Positions 16,774 through 24,350 of a stretch of DNA of 32,194 nt are shown here, piece by piece. Every line of letters begins with the position of its first letter. Positions within the stretch are counted from its first letter, which is position 1. The stretch comes from Pseudoselenomonas ruminantium. GTDB lineage: Bacteria; Bacillota; Negativicutes; Selenomonadales; Selenomonadaceae. The position numbers and the translations under genes were made by a program. Where the stretch lies: positions 1 to 32,194 of the forward strand of contig CACZIV010000026.1 in the NCBI GenBank assembly GCA_902781305.1, given 5' to 3'. The notes beneath the pieces are model-generated. The model saw only the letters and a program-made list of their open reading frames with translations, was not told the DNA's origin and made no database searches.

Positions 16774-17808
16774 TTAGGGATAAAGGGGTACGAAATCGAG
16801 ACCCATACGTTCTTCAAAGCCGCAGGCGATATTGAAATTCTGTACCGCCTGCCCGGCAGCGCCCTTCACGAGATTGTCAATGGCCGAGAGCACAATCACG
16901 CGGCCTGTGCGTTCATCCACATGCCAGGCGATATCGCAGAAGTTGGAGCCGCGCACTTCCTTGGTGGAAGGATATGCCCCTTCGCCCAATAAGCGGATAA
17001 AGTATTCCTTGCCATAGAGCTTTGCAAAAGCGGCACTGACCAAATCCGCAGTTACGCCCTCCTTGAGGTTAGCGTAGCAGGTGGAAAGAATCCCCCGCGA
17101 CATCGGCACGAGATGCGGCGTGAAGTTCAGTAGAACCTTTTCCCCCGAAATATCGGCCAGTGCCTGTTCAATCTCCGGCGTATGTCGGTGCTTGGCCACA
17201 TTGTAAGCCCGGAAGTTATCGTAAAGCTCCGGGAAATGATTGGCCTGCTTGGCACCGCGCCCTGCCCCGGATACACCAGACTTGGCATCGACGATAATCG
17301 TATTCACATCGATAAGATGCTGCTTGGCCAATGGCGCGAGTGCCAAAATGCTTGCAGTAGTAAAGCAGCCGGCGTTGCCGATAATCTTGGCACCCTTTAT
17401 CTGCTCCCGATATAATTCAGCCAGCCCATATACCCGTTCAGCATCCTGATGGGTATGCGGTACATGGTACCAGGCTTCATACACCGTTGTGTCGCTAAAA
17501 CGATAGTCAGCGCCCAGGTCGATAATGCGCACCGGCATCCCCGCAAGTGCGCGCCCCACTTCCATGGCGTGGCCATGAGGCAGACCGATAAAGACAAAAT
17601 CGCTGTCCTTGCCGATACGCTCGATATCCTTCATGCTCTCCAGCTCCATATCATAGAGCCCGCGCAGATGTGGATAAAGCGTGGCAATCTTTTTGCCGGT
17701 ATGGCTTTCCGAAGTTATATGCACTACTTCGGCCTGCGGATGCTGATAGAGCAGCCGCAATAATTCGGCTCCGGCGTAACCGGTAGCCCCAATAACGCTG
17801 ACCTTCAT
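16774..17808 (-). CDS. argC: N-acetyl-gamma-glutamyl-phosphate reductase
   Basis: ArgC reduces N-acetylglutamyl phosphate to the semialdehyde with NADPH. From the ATG at 17808 it has 344 residues: GATGYAG (7-13) for NADP, and GNAGCFTT with the catalytic Cys148. I chose this start because GGAGG lies 7 bases upstream and the family begins here; the frame is open for 42 more codons through the leader. It is the first gene of the arg operon. The leader carries a TTGAC-N2-GTCAA palindrome and the promoter an ARG-box-like sequence. Confidence 0.96.
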   Translation of the reverse strand: MKVSVIGATGYAGAELLRLLYQHPQAEVVHITSESHTGKKIATLYPHLRGLYDMELESMKDIERIGKDSDFVFIGLPHGHAMEVGRALAGMPVRIIDLGADYRFSDTTVYEAWYHVPHTHQDAERVYGLAELYREQIKGAKIIGNAGCFTTASILALAPLAKQHLIDVNTIIVDAKSGVSGAGRGAKQANHFPELYDNFRAYNVAKHRHTPEIEQALADISGEKVLLNFTPHLVPMSRGILSTCYANLKEGVTADLVSAAFAKLYGKEYFIRLLGEGAYPSTKEVRGSNFCDIAWHVDERTGRVIVLSAIDNLVKGAAGQAVQNFNIACGFEERMGLDFVPLYP

Positions 17809-17832
17809 TGAGATTCCTCCCTCGGTACCATT

Positions 17833-17844
17833 TTGACCTGTCAA
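17833..17844. promoter_or_regulatory. Palindrome TTGAC-N2-GTCAA in the argC leader
   Basis: TTGACCTGTCAA (on the minus strand TTGACAGGTCAA) lies 25 bp before the argC start and about 55-65 bp after the predicted transcription start. It is the same motif as the three copies at the end of argH. A role as operator or RNA hairpin is inference. Confidence 0.5.
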
Positions 17845-17898
17845 CACGGATTTATTTTCCATCCATGTTGTCATTTCAACTGTACCTTGTAAACTATG

Positions 17899-17934
17899 TT
17901 TATAATTATACATCAATCCTGCATAAAATTGCAA
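17899..17934 (-). promoter_or_regulatory. arg operon promoter with ARG-box-like sequence
   Basis: On the minus strand there is TTGCAA (17934-17929), an 18-bp spacer and TATAAT (17910-17905). The -10 lies inside TGTATAATTATAAA (17912-17899), which resembles the ArgR half-site pattern of Gram-positive relatives. ArgR bound there would block RNA polymerase. The start is expected near 17898, leaving a leader of about 90 nt. Confidence 0.65.
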
Positions 17935-18046
17935 CCCCTATTTATAAAAAAACATGTGATAGTACACCTGAGAAATATTTTGCCGCTGGCAAAACCTGAA
18001 CATTGGCGTTATACTATAATAAGTTTTTTATGGATAGGAGTTTATT

Positions 18047-18889
18047 ATGAAAAAACATAAAAAAAGGCGAATTTACCGAAAATTATTCCGATTTATCTTC
18101 CTTTTGGTTCTGATATTTTTTATCGCCTTCTTCTTTGCGGGCGGCACTTCCTTTTTTTCTCCCCGCACCTGGCAGAATGTAGGCGATTTTCTGCCGAAAC
18201 CAGAATCGGTCCTGCCTGCCAACCAGCAGACAGATACACAAAAAGAAATCTCCACCATCGACCGGTTCAGCCGCATACTCTTCCTCAAGCGGGCCGTTAA
18301 TGCCCGCATTGATAGAGAGCACTATATAAAGCTCCGGGATATTCCTGAAGATATGCAAAACGCCATTATTGCCATCGAAGATAACCGTTTTTACAGCCAT
18401 TATGGGTTCGACGTGCAAGGCATCATGCGCGCCACACTCGTCAACCTCCAGTATGGTGAAGTCACCGAAGGTGCCAGCACCATCACCCAGCAGCTGGTCA
18501 AGAATCTCTTTCTTTCCCACGAGCAATCCTTTGGCCGCAAAGCCGAAGAACTATTGCTTTCGCTCGATATGGAGGCCAATTACAGCAAAAGTGAAATCCT
18601 GGAACTATACCTCAACACCATTTATTATGGGTCGAATTTCTATGGCATAGGCCCGGCTGCACAGGGATATTTTGGCAAAAAGCCCAACGAGCTGAAACTG
18701 CCGGAAGCTGCCATGCTGGCCGGCACTCCCAATGCGCCTTCCCTCTACTCACCATATGTAGACTTCATGCTGGCGAAAAAACGCCAGATTATCGTCATAG
18801 ATGCCATGACTAGATGTGGTTATATTGATGAATCCACGGCAGAATCAGCCAAGATAAAACCGATTTATCTGGAAAAAACAACGAAATAG
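18047..18889 (+). CDS. mtgA: Monofunctional peptidoglycan glycosyltransferase (GT51, MtgA-like)
   Basis: This enzyme polymerises lipid II into glycan strands at the outer face of the inner membrane. The 280 residues have a basic N-terminus, one membrane anchor (about 13-32) and a single GT51 domain with no transpeptidase domain. Motifs: EDNRFYSHYGFD (111-122, catalytic Glu111), GASTITQQLVKN (142-153), RKAEE (164-168), KSEILELYLN (181-190) and AAMLAGTPNAPS. The ATG at 18047 follows TAGGAG. The gene runs divergently from the arg operon and ends at a strong hairpin. The symbol is by family. Confidence 0.9.
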   Translation: MKKHKKRRIYRKLFRFIFLLVLIFFIAFFFAGGTSFFSPRTWQNVGDFLPKPESVLPANQQTDTQKEISTIDRFSRILFLKRAVNARIDREHYIKLRDIPEDMQNAIIAIEDNRFYSHYGFDVQGIMRATLVNLQYGEVTEGASTITQQLVKNLFLSHEQSFGRKAEELLLSLDMEANYSKSEILELYLNTIYYGSNFYGIGPAAQGYFGKKPNELKLPEAAMLAGTPNAPSLYSPYVDFMLAKKRQIIVIDAMTRCGYIDESTAESAKIKPIYLEKTTK

Positions 18890-18895
18890 ACATAT

Positions 18896-18944
18896 AGCAA
18901 AGGAGACAGTCCTCCCGTTCCCGGGAGGCTGTCTCCTGTTTGCT
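18896..18944. terminator. Bidirectional hairpin terminator between mtgA and the secreted protein gene
   Basis: A near-perfect stem of about 21 bp (AGCAAAGGAGACAG... at 18896-18917 paired with ...CTGTCTCCTGTTTGCT to 18944) lies between the two converging genes. T-runs are weak, so efficiency is uncertain. Confidence 0.7.
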
Positions 18945-19510
18945 TACTTCTTTTTGCTATTGGCTTTAATCTGTTCTTCTGCAGAACGATCCAAATGTTT
19001 GTAGAACTGTTCGCAAAGGTTGTTAAACGTAGTTACCGTATCCCCTTCGCTTCTGTTGGCACGAATCTCATACGTGTAAAGAAGTTCATTGGTACCAGCT
19101 TTGAACACATCAAAGAAGAAGGTCGTACGGCTGTTGTTTGCCACGGTCAGTACAACATAAGCATCGGCATAATTAGCTGCGTTTTCCTTGTACACCTTGG
19201 CAGCCTGACGACGATCAAGGGACTTGATATCAACATTAGTAGCAGTTTTAATCCCTTCTGCTACAGCATCATAAGAAATGACATAGCTGCGGGATACGCG
19301 GCTTGCATCTGCCACAATCTGCGTCAGCATTTCCTTGTTCGGAGCTTTTTCATCAACCGGCGTGTACAGCGGCGCAGCTATAGCGATACGCTTTACAGTC
19401 GTAATATCGGCACCTTCCTGAATGGTTACCTTGTCAGCATTAGCAAAGGCTACCTGAGCGCTAAGCACAATCATGCATACAGTCAGCAACATTTGAACAA
19501 ATTTTTTCAT
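18944..19510 (-). CDS. Secreted protein of unknown function
   Basis: The 188 residues have a Sec signal peptide (about 1-23, cut probably after AFA). A mature alpha/beta domain with no motif I recognise follows. The pattern KRIAIAAPLYTP, then a helix, DAYVVLTVANN and FDVFKAGTNELLYTYEI recalls small periplasmic proteins of the LpoB/GNA1162/CsgG type, but this is only a fold impression. The C-terminus is basic (KANSKKK). There is no lipobox Cys. I chose the ATG at 19510 because GGAGGGG lies 9 bases before it; the ATG at 19531 overlaps that site. A TACAAT at 19569-19564 may be its -10. Confidence 0.7.
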   Translation of the reverse strand: MKKFVQMLLTVCMIVLSAQVAFANADKVTIQEGADITTVKRIAIAAPLYTPVDEKAPNKEMLTQIVADASRVSRSYVISYDAVAEGIKTATNVDIKSLDRRQAAKVYKENAANYADAYVVLTVANNSRTTFFFDVFKAGTNELLYTYEIRANRSEGDTVTTFNNLCEQFYKHLDRSAEEQIKANSKKK

Positions 19511-19609
19511 GGATTTTTCCCCTCCACACATATAAAAATTTCACGAAAAATCGCAACACCTTTATTGTACACTATTTTTCAGAAATCTGCCAGTATTTAT
19601 CCTGCTAAT

Positions 19610-20488
19610 TTAACAATAAACCGCTATTGCCTGTGGAATCGTTTCAATAGTCAACGGCAACATCGGTCCCACTTCCCCATCCAAATCGCTTTGCATGTTC
19701 TCTACTGCAGCAACCTGGAAAGTCTTAGCCTGCAAATGCAGTACACCATCTTTTTCCGCCACCGGACGCCCTGCCACCAAGTCAGCTGTAATTGACATGA
19801 GCTGAGGAATACTGCATTTTTTTATCGCCAACAAATCCAGCATACCATCATCCACGGCAATATCTTTGGCCACATTTTTCATGCTACCGACAACACCGCT
19901 ATTGATTACCACAAAGAGGAAGGCTTCCAACTCATATTTTACACCATCCGCAGTGATGGTCAGCGGTACAGCCCGGAACTTAGGAATTTCCCCTAAGCCT
20001 TTAAGATAGTATGCCATCTTGCCCAGAGCATTTTTCAGGCGTCTGTCCACTTCATGGGCAATACAGGTCATCATGCCGGCGCTGGCAACATTGATGAAGT
20101 ATTTGTCACCAACCCTGCCGACATCCATGCGCCGGATACTTCCTGCCGCAATCTTATCAAAATAGGCTTCCATATCCTCATTTATCTTGAGATATGTAGC
20201 AAAATCATTCGAAGTCCCACTGCCGATAATCCCCAAAGGTAAATCCAAGTGATTTTTTACCAGCAGATTGACGCATTCATGTACAGTGCCATCTCCACCG
20301 GCAGCCAAAACGCCATCCGGCTTTACTTCCCGCAAAAAATCTACAAAATCTTCATTGCCCTCTTTTTTTGTGCGGTAGAGAATCAACAACATTCCCCGCC
20401 GCTGAAAAGCTTCTACAATCCAATCTAGCTTATTCTTAAAGGCTGCATGTCCCGATACCGGGTTATAAAACAGCACCAGCTTCTGCAA
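19610..20488 (-). CDS. Diacylglycerol/lipid kinase (DagK/YegS/BmrU family)
   Basis: The 292-residue cytoplasmic kinase phosphorylates diacylglycerol or a related lipid with ATP, feeding phospholipid recycling. Motifs are VLFYNPVSG (5-13), AAGGDGTVHE (62-71) for ATP, GSGTSNDFA (89-97) and DDGMLDLLAI near the C-terminus. The start is a TTG at 20488, with AGGAGG 8 bases before it, lying across the stop codon of the flippase gene; the two are probably coupled. The exact lipid substrate is not given by the sequence. Confidence 0.85.
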   Translation of the reverse strand: MQKLVLFYNPVSGHAAFKNKLDWIVEAFQRRGMLLILYRTKKEGNEDFVDFLREVKPDGVLAAGGDGTVHECVNLLVKNHLDLPLGIIGSGTSNDFATYLKINEDMEAYFDKIAAGSIRRMDVGRVGDKYFINVASAGMMTCIAHEVDRRLKNALGKMAYYLKGLGEIPKFRAVPLTITADGVKYELEAFLFVVINSGVVGSMKNVAKDIAVDDGMLDLLAIKKCSIPQLMSITADLVAGRPVAEKDGVLHLQAKTFQVAAVENMQSDLDGEVGPMLPLTIETIPQAIAVYC

Positions 20489-20491
20489 AGT

Positions 20492-22168
20492 TTACGCCTC
20501 CTGTTTTTCCTCCGCCTTGAAAACGCCTATTTTCCGCAGGAATTTGATTCCTATGCGGCCAATCATAGGCATACGCTCCAAATCGTCCTCTTTAAGGCCA
20601 CCGATTACGAGCATAACTGCGATGTACACAGCACAACCAAAGAAGACTGCACCAAAAGTAGAAACAGCCCCCATCTGCCACCAGGCCATGGTGAAATCAT
20701 AGAAGAAATACACGGCTGCGGCCATAATCGCAGAGGCTACAATCGTTTTAAGCAGCTGCGGGATTTCCATGCGGTAACCAATGAACTTGTAGATAAAAAT
20801 CAGATTGATAATGGCGGCCACGCCCATATCCGCTGCCGTCGCCCAGGCAGCACCCATGATGCCCAGCCAGGGAATAGCCGTAAGTTCCCAGTTCAATATA
20901 ACTTTGGCCACAGCTGCCAAAATCATATTCACCATCGGAATAGTCGGATGCCCCAGGCCCTGCAAAATGCCCGTAGACACCTGATGAAGTCCCAAAAGGA
21001 TAATGCTGACTGCCGAAATCATTACCGCAGGACCAGCACCCGGTGCATTGTAGATAAGCGACGCAATGGGAGTAGCCAGCACAAAGACGATGACAAAGGC
21101 TGGGAAGCAGACGAAGTTGGAGATACGCACAGACGCTGCCGTCTGATTATATACACGCTTCATATCCTTCAATGCTCTGGCCTCAGAAATAGCTGGCACA
21201 ATGCTCATGGCCATGGATGCCGTAATGATGCAGGATAAGTTTACCAAAGGCACCGCCATACCGGTCAGATAACCGAAAAGCTCTGTTGCCTCATTGACAC
21301 TATAGCCGGCTACTTCCAAGCGCTGCGGCACAATCATCAAATCCAGATTGGACACGACTGGCAGCATAATGCTGGCCGCCGACACCGGCAGGGAAAGCTT
21401 GAAAATCCGCTTGATAATCGACCAGGCAGGCTCAGCTTCCGTCCCCGGCAGGGGCTGCAAGTCATGCCCATAATCCCGTTCGATATCCTTTTCCAATTTC
21501 CAATGGAAGTACACAAGTACCATAAGCCCGGTAACAGCACCAGCCAAGGCACCTAAAGATGCACCGGCAGATGCATAATCAAGCCCCCAGGGGAGCAAGA
21601 GCTCAGCCAGAAGAATCATGGTGATGACCCGGAAAATCTGCTCCACAATCTGCGAAACCGCCGTCGGCGTCATCCGCTGCCAGCCCTGCAAATAACCGCG
21701 GGAGCTGGCCAAAAAGGTGACGAAAAACACCGTAGGCGCCAGCACGACAATGGACTTATACGCACGGGCATCGCGGACAAACTGCCATTCAATGAGCCAG
21801 TCCGCCGCAAAATAGGTCATAAACGAGAAAAAGAGGCCCGTTACGAGCATCAACGCCATGGAAATATGGAATACCCGCTTAGCGCCATAAATATCTTTCA
21901 AGGCCACACGTTCCGCCGTGATGATGGAGATAGCCACTGGCACACCAGCCTGAGAGACCGTCATGGCAAAGAAATAGATAGGAAAGGCCATCTGGTAAAG
22001 ACCGATACCTTCACCGCCTAAGATTCGGGAAACAAAAATCCAGTTCAACGAACCGATGACCTTGACCACAAAGCCAGCCACGGTCAGGATAAAGGTTCCT
22101 TTAAGGAAGGACTCTCCCTTACTGGATTTATTTTCCGTTGTTACTTCCTGCTTACTAATGAGAAACAC
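20492..22168 (-). CDS. SpoVB/MurJ-like polysaccharide or lipid II flippase (MOP superfamily)
   Basis: The 558-residue multispanning membrane protein has about 14 hydrophobic helices. The first region (GTFILTVAGFVVKVIGS, SRILGGEGIGLYQMA, PIYFFAMTVSQAGVPVAIS) is typical of SpoVB/YtgP-type flippases that move undecaprenyl-linked wall precursors across the membrane. Charged residues inside the first helices (Lys, Arg) fit this role. The start is uncertain: GTG at 22168 has only a weak ribosome site, and no ATG lies close. It precedes the lipid kinase by 3 bp, so both probably serve envelope synthesis. Confidence 0.85.
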   Translation of the reverse strand: MFLISKQEVTTENKSSKGESFLKGTFILTVAGFVVKVIGSLNWIFVSRILGGEGIGLYQMAFPIYFFAMTVSQAGVPVAISIITAERVALKDIYGAKRVFHISMALMLVTGLFFSFMTYFAADWLIEWQFVRDARAYKSIVVLAPTVFFVTFLASSRGYLQGWQRMTPTAVSQIVEQIFRVITMILLAELLLPWGLDYASAGASLGALAGAVTGLMVLVYFHWKLEKDIERDYGHDLQPLPGTEAEPAWSIIKRIFKLSLPVSAASIMLPVVSNLDLMIVPQRLEVAGYSVNEATELFGYLTGMAVPLVNLSCIITASMAMSIVPAISEARALKDMKRVYNQTAASVRISNFVCFPAFVIVFVLATPIASLIYNAPGAGPAVMISAVSIILLGLHQVSTGILQGLGHPTIPMVNMILAAVAKVILNWELTAIPWLGIMGAAWATAADMGVAAIINLIFIYKFIGYRMEIPQLLKTIVASAIMAAAVYFFYDFTMAWWQMGAVSTFGAVFFGCAVYIAVMLVIGGLKEDDLERMPMIGRIGIKFLRKIGVFKAEEKQEA

Positions 22169-22226
22169 CGCCTATATATGACGAGTACATTTCCGTACTC
22201 CAAATAATCTGCCGCACTGCCTGTAT

Positions 22227-22272
22227 AGAAAAGGCACGCAACGTATGAATTATACCACACATTGCGCGCCTT
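22227..22272 (-). terminator. Intrinsic terminator after the 86-residue unknown gene
   Basis: A 13-bp stem with two G-U pairs (AAGGCGCGCAATG, 22272-22260, with 22243-22231) is followed on the minus strand by TTTTC. Its loop contains TATAAT preceded by TG (extended -10 at 22254-22249), which might be a promoter for the flippase gene. Confidence 0.65.
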
Positions 22273-22301
22273 ATCCATAGTAAAGCTAAACGAAAAATGA
22301 A

Positions 22302-22562
22302 TTAAGCGTGTGCCAGTTCGTCGTTTTCATCGTAAACCGGCAACTGGTCATCCGCCATTTCGCTGAAATCGAAATGAAGTGCTTTGCCTTCATCCAACGT
22401 ACGAATCTTACCAGCCACTTCTGCATCAGCTACGAAAGGACGGCACTTATAAAGGCTTTCTTCCATGCCGGCAGTCTCCGGCACATAGAAGCCCAGACGG
22501 TCAGCAACCGTCTTAAAGGCATAGAAACGCTCAGCCAAATCGCACCATTCAAGATTTTTCAT
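22302..22562 (-). CDS. Small acidic protein of unknown function
   Basis: This is an 86-residue cytoplasmic protein, MKNLEWCDLAERFYAFKTVADRL and on, with a mostly helical first half and an acidic tail (DDQLPVYDENDELAHA). It has no signal peptide, membrane segment or motif I recognise. The ATG at 22562 has AAGGAG 10 bases upstream; a TTG at 22568 is closer to that site and could add two residues. It has its own terminator, and a TATAAT lies about 50 bp upstream, so it is probably a single-gene unit. Confidence 0.65.
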   Translation of the reverse strand: MKNLEWCDLAERFYAFKTVADRLGFYVPETAGMEESLYKCRPFVADAEVAGKIRTLDEGKALHFDFSEMADDQLPVYDENDELAHA

Positions 22563-22753
22563 TGTCAAAACTCTCCTTCTAATCCCAAAAACCTTACAGA
22601 AAAAAAATTATACTTAATATCCCGACTCACTTTCCTCCCACAGAAAATGAGATGTCTGTAATCATAACAGTTTTCTTTCGAATTGTCAAACTCTCGTATT
22701 TTGCCCTGAGCTGTGCTAAACTAGCATTGAGAAAAATTAACGAGGTGTTTGCC

Positions 22754-23143
22754 ATGAATTACGTTTTAATCCTGCTGATAGCACTGCTATCCATCATTTT
22801 CCTATTGGAGATGCGCCACTCCTTGCGCCGTTCCAATGCCAACAGCCGCCTGATTGAAAAATACCGCGATGACCTGCAAAATAAAGAACTGCTGGCAGAA
22901 ATCTATGCTTTCTGCCAGCAGGATTATAAACTGCGCCGTATCGTAAAAAAACACAACCTCACGCTTGAAGATATGGAAAAAATCTACCAAAAGCTGCTGC
23001 TTTGGGGCAATTTTCACAAGGGTCGCCGCTTCGTCCCCATTACTTCATTCCTTTATGTCTATACATTGGATTACCTATGCCAGCACAAGGATGGCGATGC
23101 CAAGGAATTAACGATGAAGTGCATGAATTTTCTACATATATAA
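22754..23143 (+). CDS. Small membrane-anchored protein of unknown function
   Basis: The 129 residues have one N-terminal membrane helix (about 3-19, VLILLIALLSIIFLLEM). A basic helical cytoplasmic part follows (RHSLRRSN, QDYKLRRIVKKHNLTLEDMEKIYQKLL). The last part, WGNFHKGRRFVPITSF, may be a small folded unit. The ATG at 22754 follows GAGGTG by 7 bases; the frame is open upstream without such a site. The gene is divergent from the 86-residue gene and converges on the oxidoreductase with only 15 bp between stops. I do not recognise the family. Confidence 0.65.
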   Translation: MNYVLILLIALLSIIFLLEMRHSLRRSNANSRLIEKYRDDLQNKELLAEIYAFCQQDYKLRRIVKKHNLTLEDMEKIYQKLLLWGNFHKGRRFVPITSFLYVYTLDYLCQHKDGDAKELTMKCMNFLHI

Positions 23144-23158
23144 AGTTCTATCCAATTC

Positions 23159-24157
23159 TTACTGCTTATCGCAGCCAAACACAATGCCTGCAGCTTTGCG
23201 CACTTTTTCAGCGGTCTTCATCACCGCCACGGACACGTTAAGCCCGTTTTCCATGCCGGCATAATCACCCTCCTGATACATTTTGGCAAACGCCTGGAAT
23301 TCATGTACCATACGATGGCTATAGCGGTTTAATTCATAGCGGGTCATCGTATGGGAGCCATGCAGGGATACTTCAAAGGCTTTTAGTTCATTTGGGGCAC
23401 CTATGGTGCGCAGCCAGCCCTTCTCGCCCTGCACGGTGGCAAAACAGGGGCTTTCCGAATCCTTTGCGCCCAAAGCTGTCGCGGTAAATCTCGGATATTG
23501 GAGCATGAGTATTCCGGATGTATCAATGCCGTTAAAGCCAATATTCGGCATATAGGAAGCATCTTCCGGTTCACCAAATAAGCCAATAATCAGATTGAGG
23601 TTATAAATATTGATGTCATACAAAGCCCCGCCGGAAAGTTCCGGGTCAAAGGCCGGCTGAACCACACCGGCCAAATACTTGTCATAGCGGCTGGAATACT
23701 GGGAATAATTTGCCTGTACGGCCTTTATTTTTCCCAGTTTTGGCAAAGTTTCCCGGATGGCCTGGAAATTCGGCGTATGCAAAAGGGTTACCGCCTCAAA
23801 CATATACAGATGACGGGCAAGCGCCAAAGCACACAGCTCTTCCACCTCAGCCACCGTAGAGGCAAACGGTTTCTCCATGATGATATGCTTGCCAGCCATA
23901 AGAGCTTTTTTGGCATATTCATAGTGGACGCTATTGGTCAGCCCCACATAGACAAAATCAACATCTGTACTAGATAACAGTTCATCATAGTCCGTATAAA
24001 CCTGAGGAATAGCATATTTTACGGCCAAGGCATCCGCCTTTTCCTTGCTGTGCGGGCGGGCAAATATCGCCGTCACTTCAATCTCTGGCACACTCTGCAA
24101 GGCAGGCAGAGCGCCCTCATGAACAATAAAGCCGGTTCCCAAAATTGCCAGTTTCAT
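23159..24157 (-). CDS. Gfo/Idh/MocA-family NAD(P)-dependent oxidoreductase
   Basis: The 332 residues contain an N-terminal Rossmann fold (KLAILGTGFIVHEGALPAL) with the GxGxx motif at 7-11. The family signature EKPFAS is at 95-100, and a C-terminal alpha/beta domain carries the SGGALYDINIYN stretch expected near the active site. Members oxidise or reduce sugars, inositols or related polyols; the substrate is not evident. The ATG at 24157 has GAGGAGG upstream. Neighbours give no pathway hint. Confidence 0.85.
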   Translation of the reverse strand: MKLAILGTGFIVHEGALPALQSVPEIEVTAIFARPHSKEKADALAVKYAIPQVYTDYDELLSSTDVDFVYVGLTNSVHYEYAKKALMAGKHIIMEKPFASTVAEVEELCALALARHLYMFEAVTLLHTPNFQAIRETLPKLGKIKAVQANYSQYSSRYDKYLAGVVQPAFDPELSGGALYDINIYNLNLIIGLFGEPEDASYMPNIGFNGIDTSGILMLQYPRFTATALGAKDSESPCFATVQGEKGWLRTIGAPNELKAFEVSLHGSHTMTRYELNRYSHRMVHEFQAFAKMYQEGDYAGMENGLNVSVAVMKTAEKVRKAAGIVFGCDKQ

Positions 24158-24227
24158 AAAATATGCCTCCTCAAACAAAATTTTTAATAAAAAAGGATTT
24201 TTGCGCATACAACGCGAATAATATACC

Positions 24228-24343
24228 TAGGTTACCAATCAACGTGCGTTTTGTGCTGGTCTCCCCCTTTATGCAGTTAGACCAGCAAAGACGCAAGCGT
24301 TCCCCTTCTGCAAGCGATGTGGCTCTGCCACATCGCCTTTTTT
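24228..24343 (+). ncRNA. Candidate small RNA with C-rich loops
   Basis: The gap between two minus-strand genes has a plus-strand structure. It has a long hairpin of about 17 bp (24245-24262 with 24279-24295, one bulge) whose loop holds CCCCCTTTATGCAG, then a single-stranded TTCCCCTTCTGCAAG, then a perfect terminator (24314-24343). C-rich unpaired stretches that can pair with ribosome sites are typical of Gram-positive trans-acting small RNAs. The start is uncertain: TAATAT at 24219-24224 may be a -10, but the -35 is weak. No reading frame with a ribosome site was seen. Confidence 0.5.
24314..24343 (+). terminator. Intrinsic terminator, plus strand
   Basis: A perfect 9-bp stem GCGATGTGG-CTCTG-CCACATCGC (24314-24336) is followed by C and six T on the plus strand. 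Both flanking protein genes run the other way, and on the minus strand no T-run follows the hairpin. It therefore implies a plus-strand transcript. Confidence 0.8.
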
Positions 24344-24350
24344 ATGCCCG

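Noticed and set aside
11322-16835. Long open frames on the plus strand opposite the arg genes (up to about 500 codons)
   Set aside because: They mirror strongly biased codons of well-identified minus-strand enzymes, lack ribosome sites and encode no recognisable domain.
17809-17934. ArgC start 42 codons upstream
   Set aside because: The extra region is the predicted leader and promoter, the family starts at MKVSVIGATGYAG, and GGAGG precedes the ATG at 17808.
22249-22254. Extended -10 (TGGTATAAT) as a firm promoter of the flippase gene
   Set aside because: It lies in the loop of a terminator hairpin and has no good -35; kept only as a possibility.
24314-24343. Terminator of the metal transporter operon
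   Set aside because: The T-run follows the hairpin on the plus strand only; on the minus strand the sequence after the stem is not U-rich.
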